A DNA stretch of 47,130 bases from Rhodospirillaceae bacterium (GCA_002716125.1 PAZH01000020.1:60633-107762), one strand, 5' to 3'; shown: positions 25,173-34,459, counted from the stretch's first letter. The notes: generated from the sequence alone by a model not told the origin. Numbers and translations: made by a program.

Positions 25173-25284
25173 TTTGGGGATTCCTTTCGATTACCATTAC
25201 CTATCGAGCAATATAGACCGAAAGCGCATATTGCCGCCCCGAGCCGTAAGCCCACGTCTTTCTCAAGACAATTTGGACGAAGCA

Positions 25285-26441
25285 ATGTCAAAGCAGCGAA
25301 TTCTGACGACTCATGCCGGAAGTCTGCCCCGACCGGCAAAACTCGTTGAACTTTACGCGAACCGCGCCCGCGGCGAGCCAATTGACGAAGACGAACTTGT
25401 GCGCGAGGGCGAAGCCGCCACGTCCTGGGTGGTGGAACGGCAACGCGAAGCAGGCATCGATATCCCGAGCGATGGCGAACAATTACGCGAGGCGTTTTTC
25501 TCTATGTCCAGCGGCGCATGACGGGATTTTCGGGCAAGTGGAAACGTCCGCATGGCGATGAACTTGCCGCCTATCCCGAATACGCGGACCTACGGCGGCG
25601 CCAAATCGCAAACGACAAGTCCGTCAGCAATTTCACACCGCCCATGGCGACTATTGCGGTCACATACGCAGACCGCGATGCAAACGAAGCGGAACTGAAG
25701 ACTTTTGCAGCCGCCTTAAACGAAGTCGGCGGAGATTTCGAAGACGCATTCATGACGGCGCCTTCCCCTGGTATCGTCGCCGCGGCGATGAAGAACGAGT
25801 TCTACTCGGATGAGGACGCCTATCTTGATGCCCTCGCCGACGCGCTCCGCATCGAATACGAAGCAGCACACAAGCATGGCTATCTGCTGCAAATCGATGC
25901 ACCGGACCTGGCGCTCGAACGGCATCTTTCCTTCGCTGATCGGCCCATATCCGACTTCGTGAAATTCGTTGAACGGGTCATCGCGCGCATTAACCGCGCG
26001 CTCAGTGATATTCCCCGCGACCGCGTCCGCCTGCACGTCTGTTGGGGGAACTACGAATCGCCGCACGACAAGGATGTCGCGTTAAAAGAAATACTCCCCG
26101 CTATTTTGGAAGCGGATGTTGGCGCTTTCCTGCTCCCTTTCGCGAATCCGCGACATCAGCATGAAATCAAATTGTTCCGCGACACACCGCTCGGGCCGAA
26201 CCAGTCCCTGATCGTAGGTGTCATCGATACGCTGACAAACTTTGTTGAACACCCGGAAGTCGTCGCCGACCGTTTGGAACGCGCCGCTGAGATGGTAGGG
26301 GACCCAGCGCGCATTCAGGCCGGTACGGATTGCGGATTTGACACCTCGGCTGGAATGGGACGCGTTACAGCAGATATTGTATGGGCGAAATTGCGCGCCA
26401 TGAAAGAAGGCGCTGAAATGGCGAGCGATCGATTATTCTAA
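25285..26441 (+). pseudogene. Cobalamin-independent methionine synthase II-like protein, interrupted by a -1 frameshift
   Basis: Two frames make one protein: 25285-25521 (RILTTHAGSLPRPAKLV, a typical start) and 25518-26441 (HVCWGNYESPH and GTDCGFDT, carrying the Zn-type His, Cys and Cys ligands). Adding one T to the T5 run at 25495-25499 restores EAFFLYVQRRMTGFSGKW and a continuous 385-residue protein, the usual length for this family of MetE C-domain-like methyltransferases. Known relatives include methionine synthase and epoxyalkane:coenzyme M transferase. It is divergent from the decarboxylase-like pair and converges with the PAS_5 gene. A homopolymer sequencing error is as likely as a real mutation. 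Confidence 0.85.
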
Positions 26442-26885
26442 AAGGGAATAGATCAAAACAATACCGACGTCTTCGCCGCCATTCCGGAACGGCAACATGA
26501 CCCTTTCAATTTGCACATACGATTTCTCATAAGTTTACTGCGGCTGGCCAATGCGATAATTGGGCTCACCACTTTCCGCTGTTCTTATGAGATCCGCTTT
26601 TGTCAACGTGCTCGGAAAATGCGGAAACGCTTCATCCATCCATTCGCCGGTCAGATTTCTTCCGTAATGTAGGATCACCTCCGATCCCATAAGACGGAAT
26701 CGGAACCGCCAAGGGTCTCGCTCAACTTCTACAAGTGTGACGCCCGGCAGCAGAAGCGGGATTTCGACGGGGTCAATATCCGCTCGATCTGGAAGAATCT
26801 CGCCATCGCAAAGGGACGACCAGTACTCAATCATTTCTTTTACGGACTCGTCGGCTGAATCCGGGAGCGAAAAATCGCCAACCAT
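26433..26885 (-). pseudogene. PAS_5-type domain protein with an in-frame stop codon
   Basis: The intact frame from ATG 26885 (a longer GTG start at 26972 is possible) gives a one-domain protein with the PAS_5 pattern IEYWSSLCDGEILPDRADID, EIPLLLPGVTLVEVE, FRFRLMGSEVILHYGRNLTG and WMDEAFPHF. It halts at a TAA at 26535-26537 after YRIGQPQ. Reading straight through in the same frame gives TYEKSYVQIERVMLPFRNGG and EDVGIVLIYSLLE, the expected C-terminal strands, ending at TAA 26433-26435. One substitution (for example TTA to TAA) therefore explains the break. These proteins are small sensor-like modules common in Rhodospirillales-type bacteria, of unknown function. The original end overlaps the convergent MetE-like gene by 9 bases. 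Confidence 0.72.
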
Positions 26886-27210
26886 AAAATGCCGCGCTTT
26901 TGTGATAGTTATTATCGCACGGCGAGACCAGCCTAATAGGTCGCGCGCAACGACATTATTTCGCCTAACCACCGATAAATAAACAATTAATTTTAGAAAA
27001 TTTAGAATTCAACCGTTTGCAGAATGCCTTTATCGCATTAGAAACTTTTTGGTCAACACGGAATAAAATATCTCTTGTTAACCATAATTTGAGGCAGACG
27101 CGGCACTTCTTTCAAAAAGAGGTCTGTACGCATCGGCCGGACCTTGAGCAAAATTACATGTGGTTGCATCGAACTTGCGACCCTCATTTGAGAGCCGGAG
27201 GAGGTAAATT
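26886..27210. other. Intergenic region, AT-rich, probable promoters
   Basis: No gene with recognisable content. The left part may include an alternative GTG start of the PAS_5 gene. The centre is AT-rich. A TTAA-N7-TTGA sequence at 27078-27092 is one base off the CtrA full-site pattern. At the right end, GGAGGAGGT at 27197-27205 is a strong ribosome-binding site for the TTG start of the enoyl-CoA hydratase gene. Confidence 0.5.
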
Positions 27211-27969
27211 TTGGCGGACCTTCGTGTCGAGAATCACGGAAAACATATTGCGCTGATCACGTTGGACAACGAACCCCGGCGCAATGCGATGACACGGCAA
27301 ATGCTGTTCGATCTGGCGGACTTGTGGGACGACCTTGCCCGTTCGGAGCATCGGTGTGTGATCATTACAGGTACCGGAAACAAAGGATTTTGTGCAGGCG
27401 CGGATGTGAGCGGCGATTTGACTGCGTCGCCGGAAACAGCGGCAAAGATCAACAAAGCCTTACTCAAGACAGAAGTATTTCCAAAACCGATCATTGCGGC
27501 GGTCAATGGCGACTGCGTCGCAGGCGGTGTTGAACTTATGCTCGCCTCCGACATCCGCGTGGCCGCGCCGCAAGCGCGATTCGGTCTGCCGGAAGTACGC
27601 CTCTCGATTTATCCGTTTGGCGGCGCCACAGTGAAACTGGTTCACCAAATCGGCTATGTGCATGCGATGAAGCTGATCCTTGGCGCGGAACTCATCGACG
27701 CGGAAGAAGCCCGACGGATTGACCTGGTAAATGAAATCGTCGACGCAGATCAACTTATGGACTGGGCACTTAAAATGGCGGAGACGATTGCCACCAACAG
27801 CCCGTCCGCCGTACAAGCGGTGAAACGCAAAATCAGCACGGAAATCGCCGAACATGCGTTAACCCAAGAGGATCTCGACCAAGAATTGGGCGACGCCGTG
27901 CGCAACGGCCCTCATTTCGAAGAAGGTGTCGCCGCCTTTCTCGAAAAGCGAAAACCGAACTACGACTGA
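27211..27969 (+). CDS. Enoyl-CoA hydratase/isomerase (crotonase) family protein
   Basis: 252 residues. The start is TTG 27211, supported by GGAGGAGGT just upstream. Crotonase features: LDNEPRRNAM, FCAGADVSGD (oxyanion-hole GADxS), a second oxyanion-hole segment in CVAGGVELMLASDIRVA with Glu, and FGLPEVRLSIYPFGGA with the second acidic position. Both Glu positions are kept, so hydratase activity is plausible. It converges with the acyl-CoA ligase gene (13 bases between the stops); together they suggest CoA-thioester breakdown. Confidence 0.92.
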   Translation: MADLRVENHGKHIALITLDNEPRRNAMTRQMLFDLADLWDDLARSEHRCVIITGTGNKGFCAGADVSGDLTASPETAAKINKALLKTEVFPKPIIAAVNGDCVAGGVELMLASDIRVAAPQARFGLPEVRLSIYPFGGATVKLVHQIGYVHAMKLILGAELIDAEEARRIDLVNEIVDADQLMDWALKMAETIATNSPSAVQAVKRKISTEIAEHALTQEDLDQELGDAVRNGPHFEEGVAAFLEKRKPNYD

Positions 27970-27982
27970 GCGGCTTCCGCCA

Positions 27983-29548
27983 TTAAAAGAAATCGGCCAA
28001 GCGGTTTCGCTGCAGCTTTCCGGTGGTCGTCAACGGCAGGTCTTCGGCTTTTACGAACCGGTAGTGACGCGGCACTTTGTAGCCGGCCAAGGCTTCTCGT
28101 CCGAACGCAACGAGGGCCGCTTCCGTCGGTGGTTCGTTCGCACAGACGACGACCGCTGCAAGCGCTTCGTCCAGACGGTCGTCGGGTATACCGGTCACAT
28201 AAATCTCATCGATCTCATCGTATTGCGAATAGACCGCTTCGATCTCCGCCGGCGCGACGTTGATGCCGCCAGTCTTCACCATTTCTTTGAGACGCCCCCG
28301 ATACGTCAAATTTCCTTCTTCGTCCAACGTACCGAGATCCCCGGTTCTGAGATATCCTTCCCGATCGAATGCTTCCGCCGTTCGTATCGGATCGTTCAAA
28401 TAGCCCTTCATCAAATGACCGCGGAGCCGAATTTCCCCCATCTCGCCGGGCGCCATATTCGCACCGGTCTCGACATCGGCTATTCGAATTTCGACACCGT
28501 CGAGCGCCGGCCCGGAGCTGACCAAACGGCGCGCGAGTGGCTGTTCCACATCGATGACGCAAGAGTTCCCAAACGCCTCCGTCAATCCATAAACATTGCA
28601 GATTTCTTGCGCGCCGAGGTCGACGACCAATTGCACCTGCTCCGGTGTGCCGATCGTGGTTCCCGTCCGCAGTGAAGAGAGGTCCCGCTCGAGCCGCTCG
28701 GGATGCTCCAGCATGGGTCTGGACATTGCCGCCGTTCCATAAAAGACCGTGCAGCGCTCGCGCTCTATTAAACGCAGGGCTTCACCCGGCTCGAAGTGAT
28801 GCTGGAGGACGATCGTGCCGCCGTGCGTCATCAAAGCGAAGAGCGCATTCACACAACCGTAGGACCAAAACAGAGCGACCCCCAACCACAACCGGTCATC
28901 CGGCGTTAAATGCTGCCGTTCGCCGATCGACCAGGCATTATCGATCATCGCCCAATGGTGAAGCGGAACCCCCTTCGGCAGGGCGGTCGATCCGGACGTA
29001 TAGAGAATGCAAGCTGTGTCTTCGGGACAGATCGCCGATTGGGCTGCCGTCAACGTATCATCGCCAATCCGGGCGCCTAGTTCTGGCAACTCTTCGAACG
29101 TGACAGCCCCCGCAGGGCCCGTGTCGACCGGCAGGAACTTCGGCAGAGGATCCAGACCGTGTTCATTTTGAACTTCGCCCAATACCGCGACAAAATCCCG
29201 GTCGCGATATTGCGGCTCGAACACGATAACCGTTACCTCGGCATGCGACAGTTGGTATGCAAGTTCGCGTGCCGTCGCCATTGTGTTGAGTGCGACGACC
29301 TCCGCGCCGATGGTCATAGTCGCGAAATAGGCAATCAACCATTCTGCCCGATTGCCCATCAGTATCGCGATACGGTCGCCCCGCGTCGCACCGATCGACA
29401 ATAGGCCCTTCGCATGGTCTCGCACGGCGTCACGGAACGCGACGTAGGTCAGACAACGCTCGCCATCAATGATAAACGGACGCTCGGGTTGACGTTCGGC
29501 GAATGTATCGAGAAGGTCTGGAACCGTTCGGCTCGTTGGTTTATCCAT
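27983..29548 (-). CDS. Acyl-CoA synthetase (AMP-forming, ANL superfamily)
   Basis: 521 residues from ATG 29548 (GTG 29551 also possible). ANL motifs are all present: the P-loop YTSGSTALPKGV, YGLTEAFG, the adenylate-binding YLRTGDLG, the hinge GRLKEMVKTGG, and the catalytic Lys in LTTTGKLQRN. It activates a carboxylic acid to its CoA thioester. It is the last gene of a four-gene minus-strand operon (TauD, HSL hydrolase, SDR, ligase; gaps 15, 6 and 9 bases). The pathway implied is oxidation, ester hydrolysis, dehydrogenation and CoA activation. The chain type of the acid is not clear. Confidence 0.93.
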   Translation of the reverse strand: MDKPTSRTVPDLLDTFAERQPERPFIIDGERCLTYVAFRDAVRDHAKGLLSIGATRGDRIAILMGNRAEWLIAYFATMTIGAEVVALNTMATARELAYQLSHAEVTVIVFEPQYRDRDFVAVLGEVQNEHGLDPLPKFLPVDTGPAGAVTFEELPELGARIGDDTLTAAQSAICPEDTACILYTSGSTALPKGVPLHHWAMIDNAWSIGERQHLTPDDRLWLGVALFWSYGCVNALFALMTHGGTIVLQHHFEPGEALRLIERERCTVFYGTAAMSRPMLEHPERLERDLSSLRTGTTIGTPEQVQLVVDLGAQEICNVYGLTEAFGNSCVIDVEQPLARRLVSSGPALDGVEIRIADVETGANMAPGEMGEIRLRGHLMKGYLNDPIRTAEAFDREGYLRTGDLGTLDEEGNLTYRGRLKEMVKTGGINVAPAEIEAVYSQYDEIDEIYVTGIPDDRLDEALAAVVVCANEPPTEAALVAFGREALAGYKVPRHYRFVKAEDLPLTTTGKLQRNRLADFF

Positions 29549-29557
29549 CACGAACGA

Positions 29558-30319
29558 CTAGCGGGCGGTATAGCCGCCATCAATGACGAGCTCCGATCCC
29601 GTCGAAAAGCTGGCCTCGTCGGACGCCAAGAATAAGACGCCTTTCGCAATTTCCTCGGCTTTCCCGAGACGCTTCATCGGCGTTCGTGCCGCGAAGCGCT
29701 GTCGCAAGCTATCTGCGCCGAATTCATCCGCCATCGCCGCAAACATACCCGCGTCGATATAGCCGGGATGGATGGAATTGATCCGGATCGGGTACCCGAG
29801 ATTGGCGCATTCAACAGCTGCCGATTTCGTAAAAAGCCGCACCCCGCCCTTGGACGCACTATAGGCCCCGACAATCGCCTCACCGATTAGCCCCATGATG
29901 GAAGAGAGATTGATAATCGAACCGCCCTTCTCCTTCATCGCGCCAATCCCGTGCTTCACGCCCAAGAAGACACCGTCCATGTTGACCGACATAACCCGTT
30001 TCCATTCGTCATAGGACGTCTCTTCGATGGTCTTCGTTGCCGGCATCACGCCAGCATTGTTTACAAGGACTTCAAGCGAACCAAAGCGATCGCGTGTTGC
30101 GGCGATGCACGCCTCCCAATCGGATTCGACGGTCACGTTGTGGCGAAGATAGACGGCATTCTTGAGAGATGCCGCACGTGCCGCACCGGCCGCTTCGTCC
30201 AAGTCGGAAATGACAACGTTCGCTCCCTCTTCGCTTAAAGCGGTTGCGATTGCGGCGCCGATGCCGGAAGCGCCCCCCGTTACCAAGGCCGTCTTACCGG
30301 AAACCCGTCCTTCGGCCAT
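29558..30319 (-). CDS. Short-chain dehydrogenase/reductase (SDR)
   Basis: 253 residues. TGGASGIGAAIA (cofactor loop), NNAGVM, INLSSIMG with catalytic Ser, and YSASKGG with Tyr-x3-Lys are present, and the end is STGSELVIDGGYTAR. Asp in VISDLDE favours NAD(H). It is the third gene of the minus-strand operon, 6 bases after the hydrolase gene. It probably oxidises a hydroxyl group on the same substrate before CoA activation. Confidence 0.92.
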   Translation of the reverse strand: MAEGRVSGKTALVTGGASGIGAAIATALSEEGANVVISDLDEAAGAARAASLKNAVYLRHNVTVESDWEACIAATRDRFGSLEVLVNNAGVMPATKTIEETSYDEWKRVMSVNMDGVFLGVKHGIGAMKEKGGSIINLSSIMGLIGEAIVGAYSASKGGVRLFTKSAAVECANLGYPIRINSIHPGYIDAGMFAAMADEFGADSLRQRFAARTPMKRLGKAEEIAKGVLFLASDEASFSTGSELVIDGGYTAR

Positions 30320-30325
30320 TGCGTG

Positions 30326-31276
30326 TCAGCCTTCGAAACGCTGCTTAAGGTAGTCCGCTGCCTCGTGCAGCGCGTCCCGCGCCGCCGGTATGACTTGCCC
30401 CATCTGCAGGAAACCGTGAATTGTCGTCTCCCAGCAACTGTAAACGACGTCGACGCCCGCCGCTTCCAGCGCATCCGCATAGGCTTTGCCTTCGCTCATA
30501 AGGGGATCGAGGCCGGCCGTCAGGACATAGGCAGGTGCGGAACCGCTTAGATCTGGATGGTGCAACGGCGACGCGTCGGGCTCGGTCATCGGATCGTCGT
30601 GCCCAAAGTAATGATTGTGGAACCACGCCATCAGCGGCTTACGGATCGGAAAAGTGTCCTCATGATCCGCCCGGGACGCGTGGACCGACAGGTCGCCGTG
30701 ATCCGTTACGGGATACAGTAAGGCTTGTGCGACCAAGGCTTTCCCAACCGAATTGCGCACACGGAGGGCCGCGACAGCGGCAAGATTACCGCCCGCACTA
30801 TCACCCGCTACCGCTAAGCGGGTCGGGTCGCCTCCGATCGCAGCACCATGCTCCGCCGCCCAATGAACCGACGTCACCGCATCTTCAACCCCCGCGGGAT
30901 ACCGATGTTCGGGGGCCAATCGATACTCGACGGATATGACAATTGCGCCCGCGCGATTTGCCAAAACACGGGGAATCGAGTCGTGGGTATCGATACTTCC
31001 AATCACGAACCCGCCGCCGTGGTAATACAAAATGATCGGCGCTGGTCCATCCGCCGCGGTCGCCGGATGATAAATTCGTATCGGCAACGGGCCACCCGGC
31101 CCATCAATATCGAGATTGTCGACTTTCGCCACAGGCTCGAGATCGAGCGCAGTCTTGGCCGTACCGGCTGCCGACTGCGCCCGCGCCGCCGCTGGCGCCA
31201 AGGACTGGAGCGGCGGCAATCCGGCGGCTGCCGCCCAGTCGATCATGCGTTGTGTATCCGGATCCGCCTTAAACAT
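30326..31276 (-). CDS. HSL-type alpha/beta hydrolase (esterase)
   Basis: 316 residues from ATG 31276; a GGGGGAG lies just upstream and leaves no room for GTG 31282. Hormone-sensitive-lipase family motifs: oxyanion HGGGFVIG, nucleophile GDSAGGN, Asp in TAGLDPLMSEG and His in TIHGFLQMG, a complete triad. It hydrolyses short-chain esters or lactones, so it could open the product of a Baeyer-Villiger enzyme. No signal peptide. Second gene of the operon that starts with a TauD dioxygenase. Confidence 0.92.
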   Translation of the reverse strand: MFKADPDTQRMIDWAAAAGLPPLQSLAPAAARAQSAAGTAKTALDLEPVAKVDNLDIDGPGGPLPIRIYHPATAADGPAPIILYYHGGGFVIGSIDTHDSIPRVLANRAGAIVISVEYRLAPEHRYPAGVEDAVTSVHWAAEHGAAIGGDPTRLAVAGDSAGGNLAAVAALRVRNSVGKALVAQALLYPVTDHGDLSVHASRADHEDTFPIRKPLMAWFHNHYFGHDDPMTEPDASPLHHPDLSGSAPAYVLTAGLDPLMSEGKAYADALEAAGVDVVYSCWETTIHGFLQMGQVIPAARDALHEAADYLKQRFEG

Positions 31277-31291
31277 GCGCACTCCCCCGTG

Positions 31292-32140
31292 TTATTCCGG
31301 CGCCGTGCCTTTGACCTGAACCCGGTGCATCAATCGTCGATGACCGGGATAGTCATTTAATGCCAAATGCTGGGCACACCTGTTATCCCAAAAGGCAATC
31401 GAACCTTCCTCCCATTGGAAGCGGCAGGTCAGCTCCGGACGGGTCGAATGCTCATAGAGAAACTGCAACAGCGGCTGGCTTTCGTCCACTGTCATGTCTT
31501 CGAAGCGTTCTGTGTGCATCTCATTCACATACAGAGCTTTTCGACCGGTCTCCGGGTGTGTGCGGACAACCGGGTGCGTAGCCCACATTTCCGCCCAGTC
31601 AGCCGACATCGATTCCGATCCACGCGGTGGGGTTTTGCCTTCGGCAAGTGTCCGCAGAATTCGTCCGTTCGAATGCACCGCGCGCATTCGGCTCAACATC
31701 TTCTTCATGCCGTCGGAGAGGCTGTCATAAGCCAGATACTGATTGGCAAAGAACGTATCACCGCCCGTCGGCGGCACGATCTTCGCGACCAAAATCGAGC
31801 CGAGTGACGGCACTTCCAAATGACTCGTATCTGAATGCCATTCCCAGCCAAAGTTCAGCTTGTCTTCCGGTTTCTTGTCCACAACAAGGAGTTCGGGAAA
31901 TTTACCCGGAAACTGCCGATGCGGCGGGAGCGGCGCCAACTCTCCGAATTGCCGACCGAAGCGCGCCAAATCAACATCGGAAATTTTTTGATCGCGAAAG
32001 AAAATCACACAATGCTCGAGAAGCGCGGATCGCACCGCCGCGACCATCTCTTCGGACAGGTCTTCGGACAAGTCCGGGCCAAAAATCTCCGCACCGATGC
32101 CCCCGGCCACGGGCCGCACGTCAATCAGCTGGTTCCTCAT
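31292..32140 (-). CDS. TauD/TfdA-family Fe(II)/2-oxoglutarate dioxygenase (copy 5 of 5)
   Basis: 282 residues from ATG 32140, which has AAGGAG 7 bases upstream; the frame could extend to 32170 but lacks support. HxD is in EWHSDTSHLEVPS, the distal His in WDNRCAQHLALNDY and the Arg in LMHRVQVKG. The xQHxALNDYxGxRR form groups it with copy 4, although the copies lie 7 kb apart. First gene of the minus-strand operon, with its promoter in the 350-bp gap that follows. Confidence 0.92.
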   Translation of the reverse strand: MRNQLIDVRPVAGGIGAEIFGPDLSEDLSEEMVAAVRSALLEHCVIFFRDQKISDVDLARFGRQFGELAPLPPHRQFPGKFPELLVVDKKPEDKLNFGWEWHSDTSHLEVPSLGSILVAKIVPPTGGDTFFANQYLAYDSLSDGMKKMLSRMRAVHSNGRILRTLAEGKTPPRGSESMSADWAEMWATHPVVRTHPETGRKALYVNEMHTERFEDMTVDESQPLLQFLYEHSTRPELTCRFQWEEGSIAFWDNRCAQHLALNDYPGHRRLMHRVQVKGTAPE

Positions 32141-32490
32141 GTCGATCTCCTTTGCGAGACAGGTAGCCATTTGCCCTCGTAGGACAAGGTGCCTGCAAAC
32201 TTCGCCACACGAACAGCAGTCTCCTAGGCCGGTAGAATTATCGAACCGGGTTCATGCTTGCGCGCCGGCCCTCAATATCCGCCCGATAAGGATTGCATGA
32301 CAGTTAGCGGTGACAAACTACTTTAAAATTGATAATAGAATGTCCGGACTATATGGGATCCTGGTATTGAATTAATTGTTTCAACTCCAAAAGAATGCTT
32401 GTTAACCAAATCTAAAACTTTCAATGTAAGGTTCGGATCAGCGTTTTAAGTATAGACTTTGCGCAGTTGATGTAATCGGGAGTGAATGGA
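32141..32490. other. Intergenic region, divergent promoters and a CtrA-like site
   Basis: No gene is seen. The region serves the minus-strand TauD operon and the plus-strand chemoreceptor-like pseudogene. The right half is AT-rich. A TTAA-N7-TAAA sequence at 32402-32416 is one base from the CtrA full-site consensus. GGGAG at 32478-32482 is the ribosome-binding site of the gene that follows. Confidence 0.45.
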
Positions 32491-32889
32491 ATGAGCGAAC
32501 AACTCGGCGGGGCACCCGTTACCCCCAATGTGTTCGATGAAATCGAAGAGAAGATTAAAAACCTTTTCTCCGAGATTCAGAACGTCGGCAAAATCGCCCA
32601 ACAAATTGAAGAAGTTGCCAGCCAAACGAACCTCTTGGCGTTGAACGCGACGATCGAGGCCGCGCGCGCTGGAGATCACGGTAAGGGATTTGCCGTTGTC
32701 GCGGGCGAAGTTAAGGCCCTCGCTGGTCAGACTCGTACGGCGACGTAGGAAATTTCCGGTACAGTTTAAAAGCTTACGAATGAAGCGACAGAACTGGAAA
32801 ATAAGATTTCCGACGCCCGGCGCAATTTGGGCTAGTTCGCGCATACTTTTATTGCGCTCTCCGACATTCTTAGAACCCCGGTTATCTGA
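32491..32889 (+). pseudogene. Methyl-accepting chemotaxis signalling-domain protein with three in-frame stops
   Basis: A small cytosolic protein made only of the MCP signalling hairpin: [27 protein letters not shown] in pieces, then [18 protein letters not shown], the most conserved stretch of chemoreceptors. The frame is cut by TAG (32746-32748), TAA (32767-32769) and TAG (32833-32835). Between and after the stops the same frame still codes sensible sequence (EISGTV, KLTNEATELENKISDARRNL, FAHTFIALSDIL) up to TGA at 32887-32889, with no frameshift. A perfect terminator begins 4 bases later, which fixes the original gene end. Several stops in place of likely Glu or Ser codons point to a real pseudogene in early decay. 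A short N-terminal product of 85 residues may still be made. Confidence 0.85.
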
Positions 32890-32892
32890 GTT

Positions 32893-32926
32893 ATCCGGCG
32901 CCCCAATAGGCGCCGGATCGTTTTTT
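32893..32926 (+). terminator. Rho-independent terminator
   Basis: A perfect 10-bp stem (ATCCGGCGCC at 32893-32902 with GGCGCCGGAT at 32909-32918), a 6-base loop (CCAATA), then CG and six T at 32921-32926. It follows the chemoreceptor-like pseudogene by 3 bases and precedes the flavoprotein gene by 57. Confidence 0.93.
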
Positions 32927-32983
32927 GCGACTACCACTCGGGATTCTATTTTTAACGGATAGCAGAAGGATCGGCGGAGCATT

Positions 32984-34459
32984 ATGGATATCGAAGCGGA
33001 CGTCGTTGTCGTCGGTTGTGGTATCGCGGGACTGTCCGCTGCGGTCTCGGCACAGCAGGCGGGTGCAAAAGTCGCCTTGCTAGAACGGGCCCCGAAAGAT
33101 CAGCGGGGCGGGAACACGCGATACACCGAATCGTTCTGGCGGATGAAAAGCGAGAACGAGGTTTCCGAGGACTTTATTTCCCATTTTGCTGAGAATTCCG
33201 GTAATTATCTCGATCCCGAAATAACAAAAGATGCGGTGCGGGATTTCTCGGATTGGCCATCCGTCCTCAAGACCCTCAATTTCACGGACCCAAACCTCAT
33301 CTCGAATTTCGCTGACGCCGCGGGGCCGACGTTGAATTGGTTGAAATCGTTCGGTGTCTCGTTCGATTTTCTGCCGAACTATTTCATTTCGGAATCCACG
33401 ACACGAATTGCGCTGATCGGCGGCGGCCGCGCACTCCTGGAAGCACTCGCGGAATATGCGGAGTCCGTTCCGGATGATATCTCGATCCATTATCGAACGA
33501 CCGCCAAGTCGATTGCGCTCGACGACAACGGCGCTGTCCGCGGGCTCGAGGCCGTCAGCACGAACAATCGCCCCCTACGCCTCAAAGCGAAAAGCGTCAT
33601 CCTCGCGTGCGGTGGATTCGAGGGTAACCCGGAAATGTTGAGCCATTATCTAGGCCCCGATGCCCAATGGGTCCGGCCGATTGCGCGCGGCGGATACTAC
33701 AATCGGGGCGAAGGCATACGAATGGCGCTCGATATCGGTGCGGCACCGGCGGGCGACTTCGGCAGTTTCCATGCACAGCCTATCGATCCGCGCTCGGGTG
33801 CGATCGAGCCTGTCGTCCTGAGTTACGCGTACGGTGTTTTGGTCAATCGCGAAGGCAAACGCTTCACAGATGAGGCGCCGGACTCCGTCGATGCGACTTA
33901 CGAAGCCGTCACGCGGATCATCTTGAAGCAGCCCGAGGGGATCGCCTATGCGATCCACGATTCCCGGATGGAAGAAATCGACAACTGGCGAAAAGCCGTC
34001 CGGAGCGACCAACCGCCGATTGAAGCCGGCTCCCTCCAGGAACTCGCGGACAAGTTGGCGCTTGATGAAGAAACGCTCGTCTCCACGCTGGAAACCTACA
34101 ACGCCGCCTGTCCGCCGGATTTGTCACGGTTCGACCCCAAGAAACCCGACGGTCTCGCCACGTCCGGTTTGGATCCTCGCAAAACCCATTGGGCGCGCCC
34201 TATCGACAGGCCGCCCTATCTCGCGTGGCCGATTATCTCCGCCGTGTGTTTTACCTTTGGCGGTCTCAAGACAAACGCAGAAGCCCAAGTCCTCAATATG
34301 GATGGCGATGCCATACCGGGTCTCTATGCGGCCGGCGAGACGATGGGCATTTACTATCGGACCTATACGGGCGCCACATCCGTCATGCGCGGCGCTGTCT
34401 TTGGGCGGAAGGCGGGGTCGGACGCGGCCAATAGGTTCGCGCGCGCAAATACCGTATAA
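32984..34459 (+). CDS. FAD-dependent dehydrogenase of the fumarate reductase/TcuA type
   Basis: 491 residues. The FAD motif VVVGCGIAGLSAAVSAQQAG is near the N-terminus, followed by GGNTRYTESFWRM, VILACGGFEGN, RGGYYNRGEGIRMALDIGA in pieces, and a C-terminal FAD-binding IPGLYAAGETMGIYYRTY. The layout is that of the flavoprotein family of fumarate reductase, 3-ketosteroid dehydrogenase and tricarballylate dehydrogenase TcuA; the start of the substrate domain looks most like TcuA, but no TcuB gene is next to it, so the function is only a family-level call. GGAG precedes the ATG. It is followed by gatCAB but appears unrelated to it. Confidence 0.85.
   Translation: MDIEADVVVVGCGIAGLSAAVSAQQAGAKVALLERAPKDQRGGNTRYTESFWRMKSENEVSEDFISHFAENSGNYLDPEITKDAVRDFSDWPSVLKTLNFTDPNLISNFADAAGPTLNWLKSFGVSFDFLPNYFISESTTRIALIGGGRALLEALAEYAESVPDDISIHYRTTAKSIALDDNGAVRGLEAVSTNNRPLRLKAKSVILACGGFEGNPEMLSHYLGPDAQWVRPIARGGYYNRGEGIRMALDIGAAPAGDFGSFHAQPIDPRSGAIEPVVLSYAYGVLVNREGKRFTDEAPDSVDATYEAVTRIILKQPEGIAYAIHDSRMEEIDNWRKAVRSDQPPIEAGSLQELADKLALDEETLVSTLETYNAACPPDLSRFDPKKPDGLATSGLDPRKTHWARPIDRPPYLAWPIISAVCFTFGGLKTNAEAQVLNMDGDAIPGLYAAGETMGIYYRTYTGATSVMRGAVFGRKAGSDAANRFARANTV

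Noticed and set aside
25173..25284. SAM or cobalamin riboswitch upstream of the MetE-like gene
   Set aside because: The 112-bp gap is too short for a cobalamin riboswitch and shows no conserved helices or terminator I could recognise.
27926..28675. Long plus-strand open frame opposite the acyl-CoA ligase
   Set aside because: It has no recognisable domain and lies antisense to a clearly conserved ANL enzyme; it is a codon-bias shadow.
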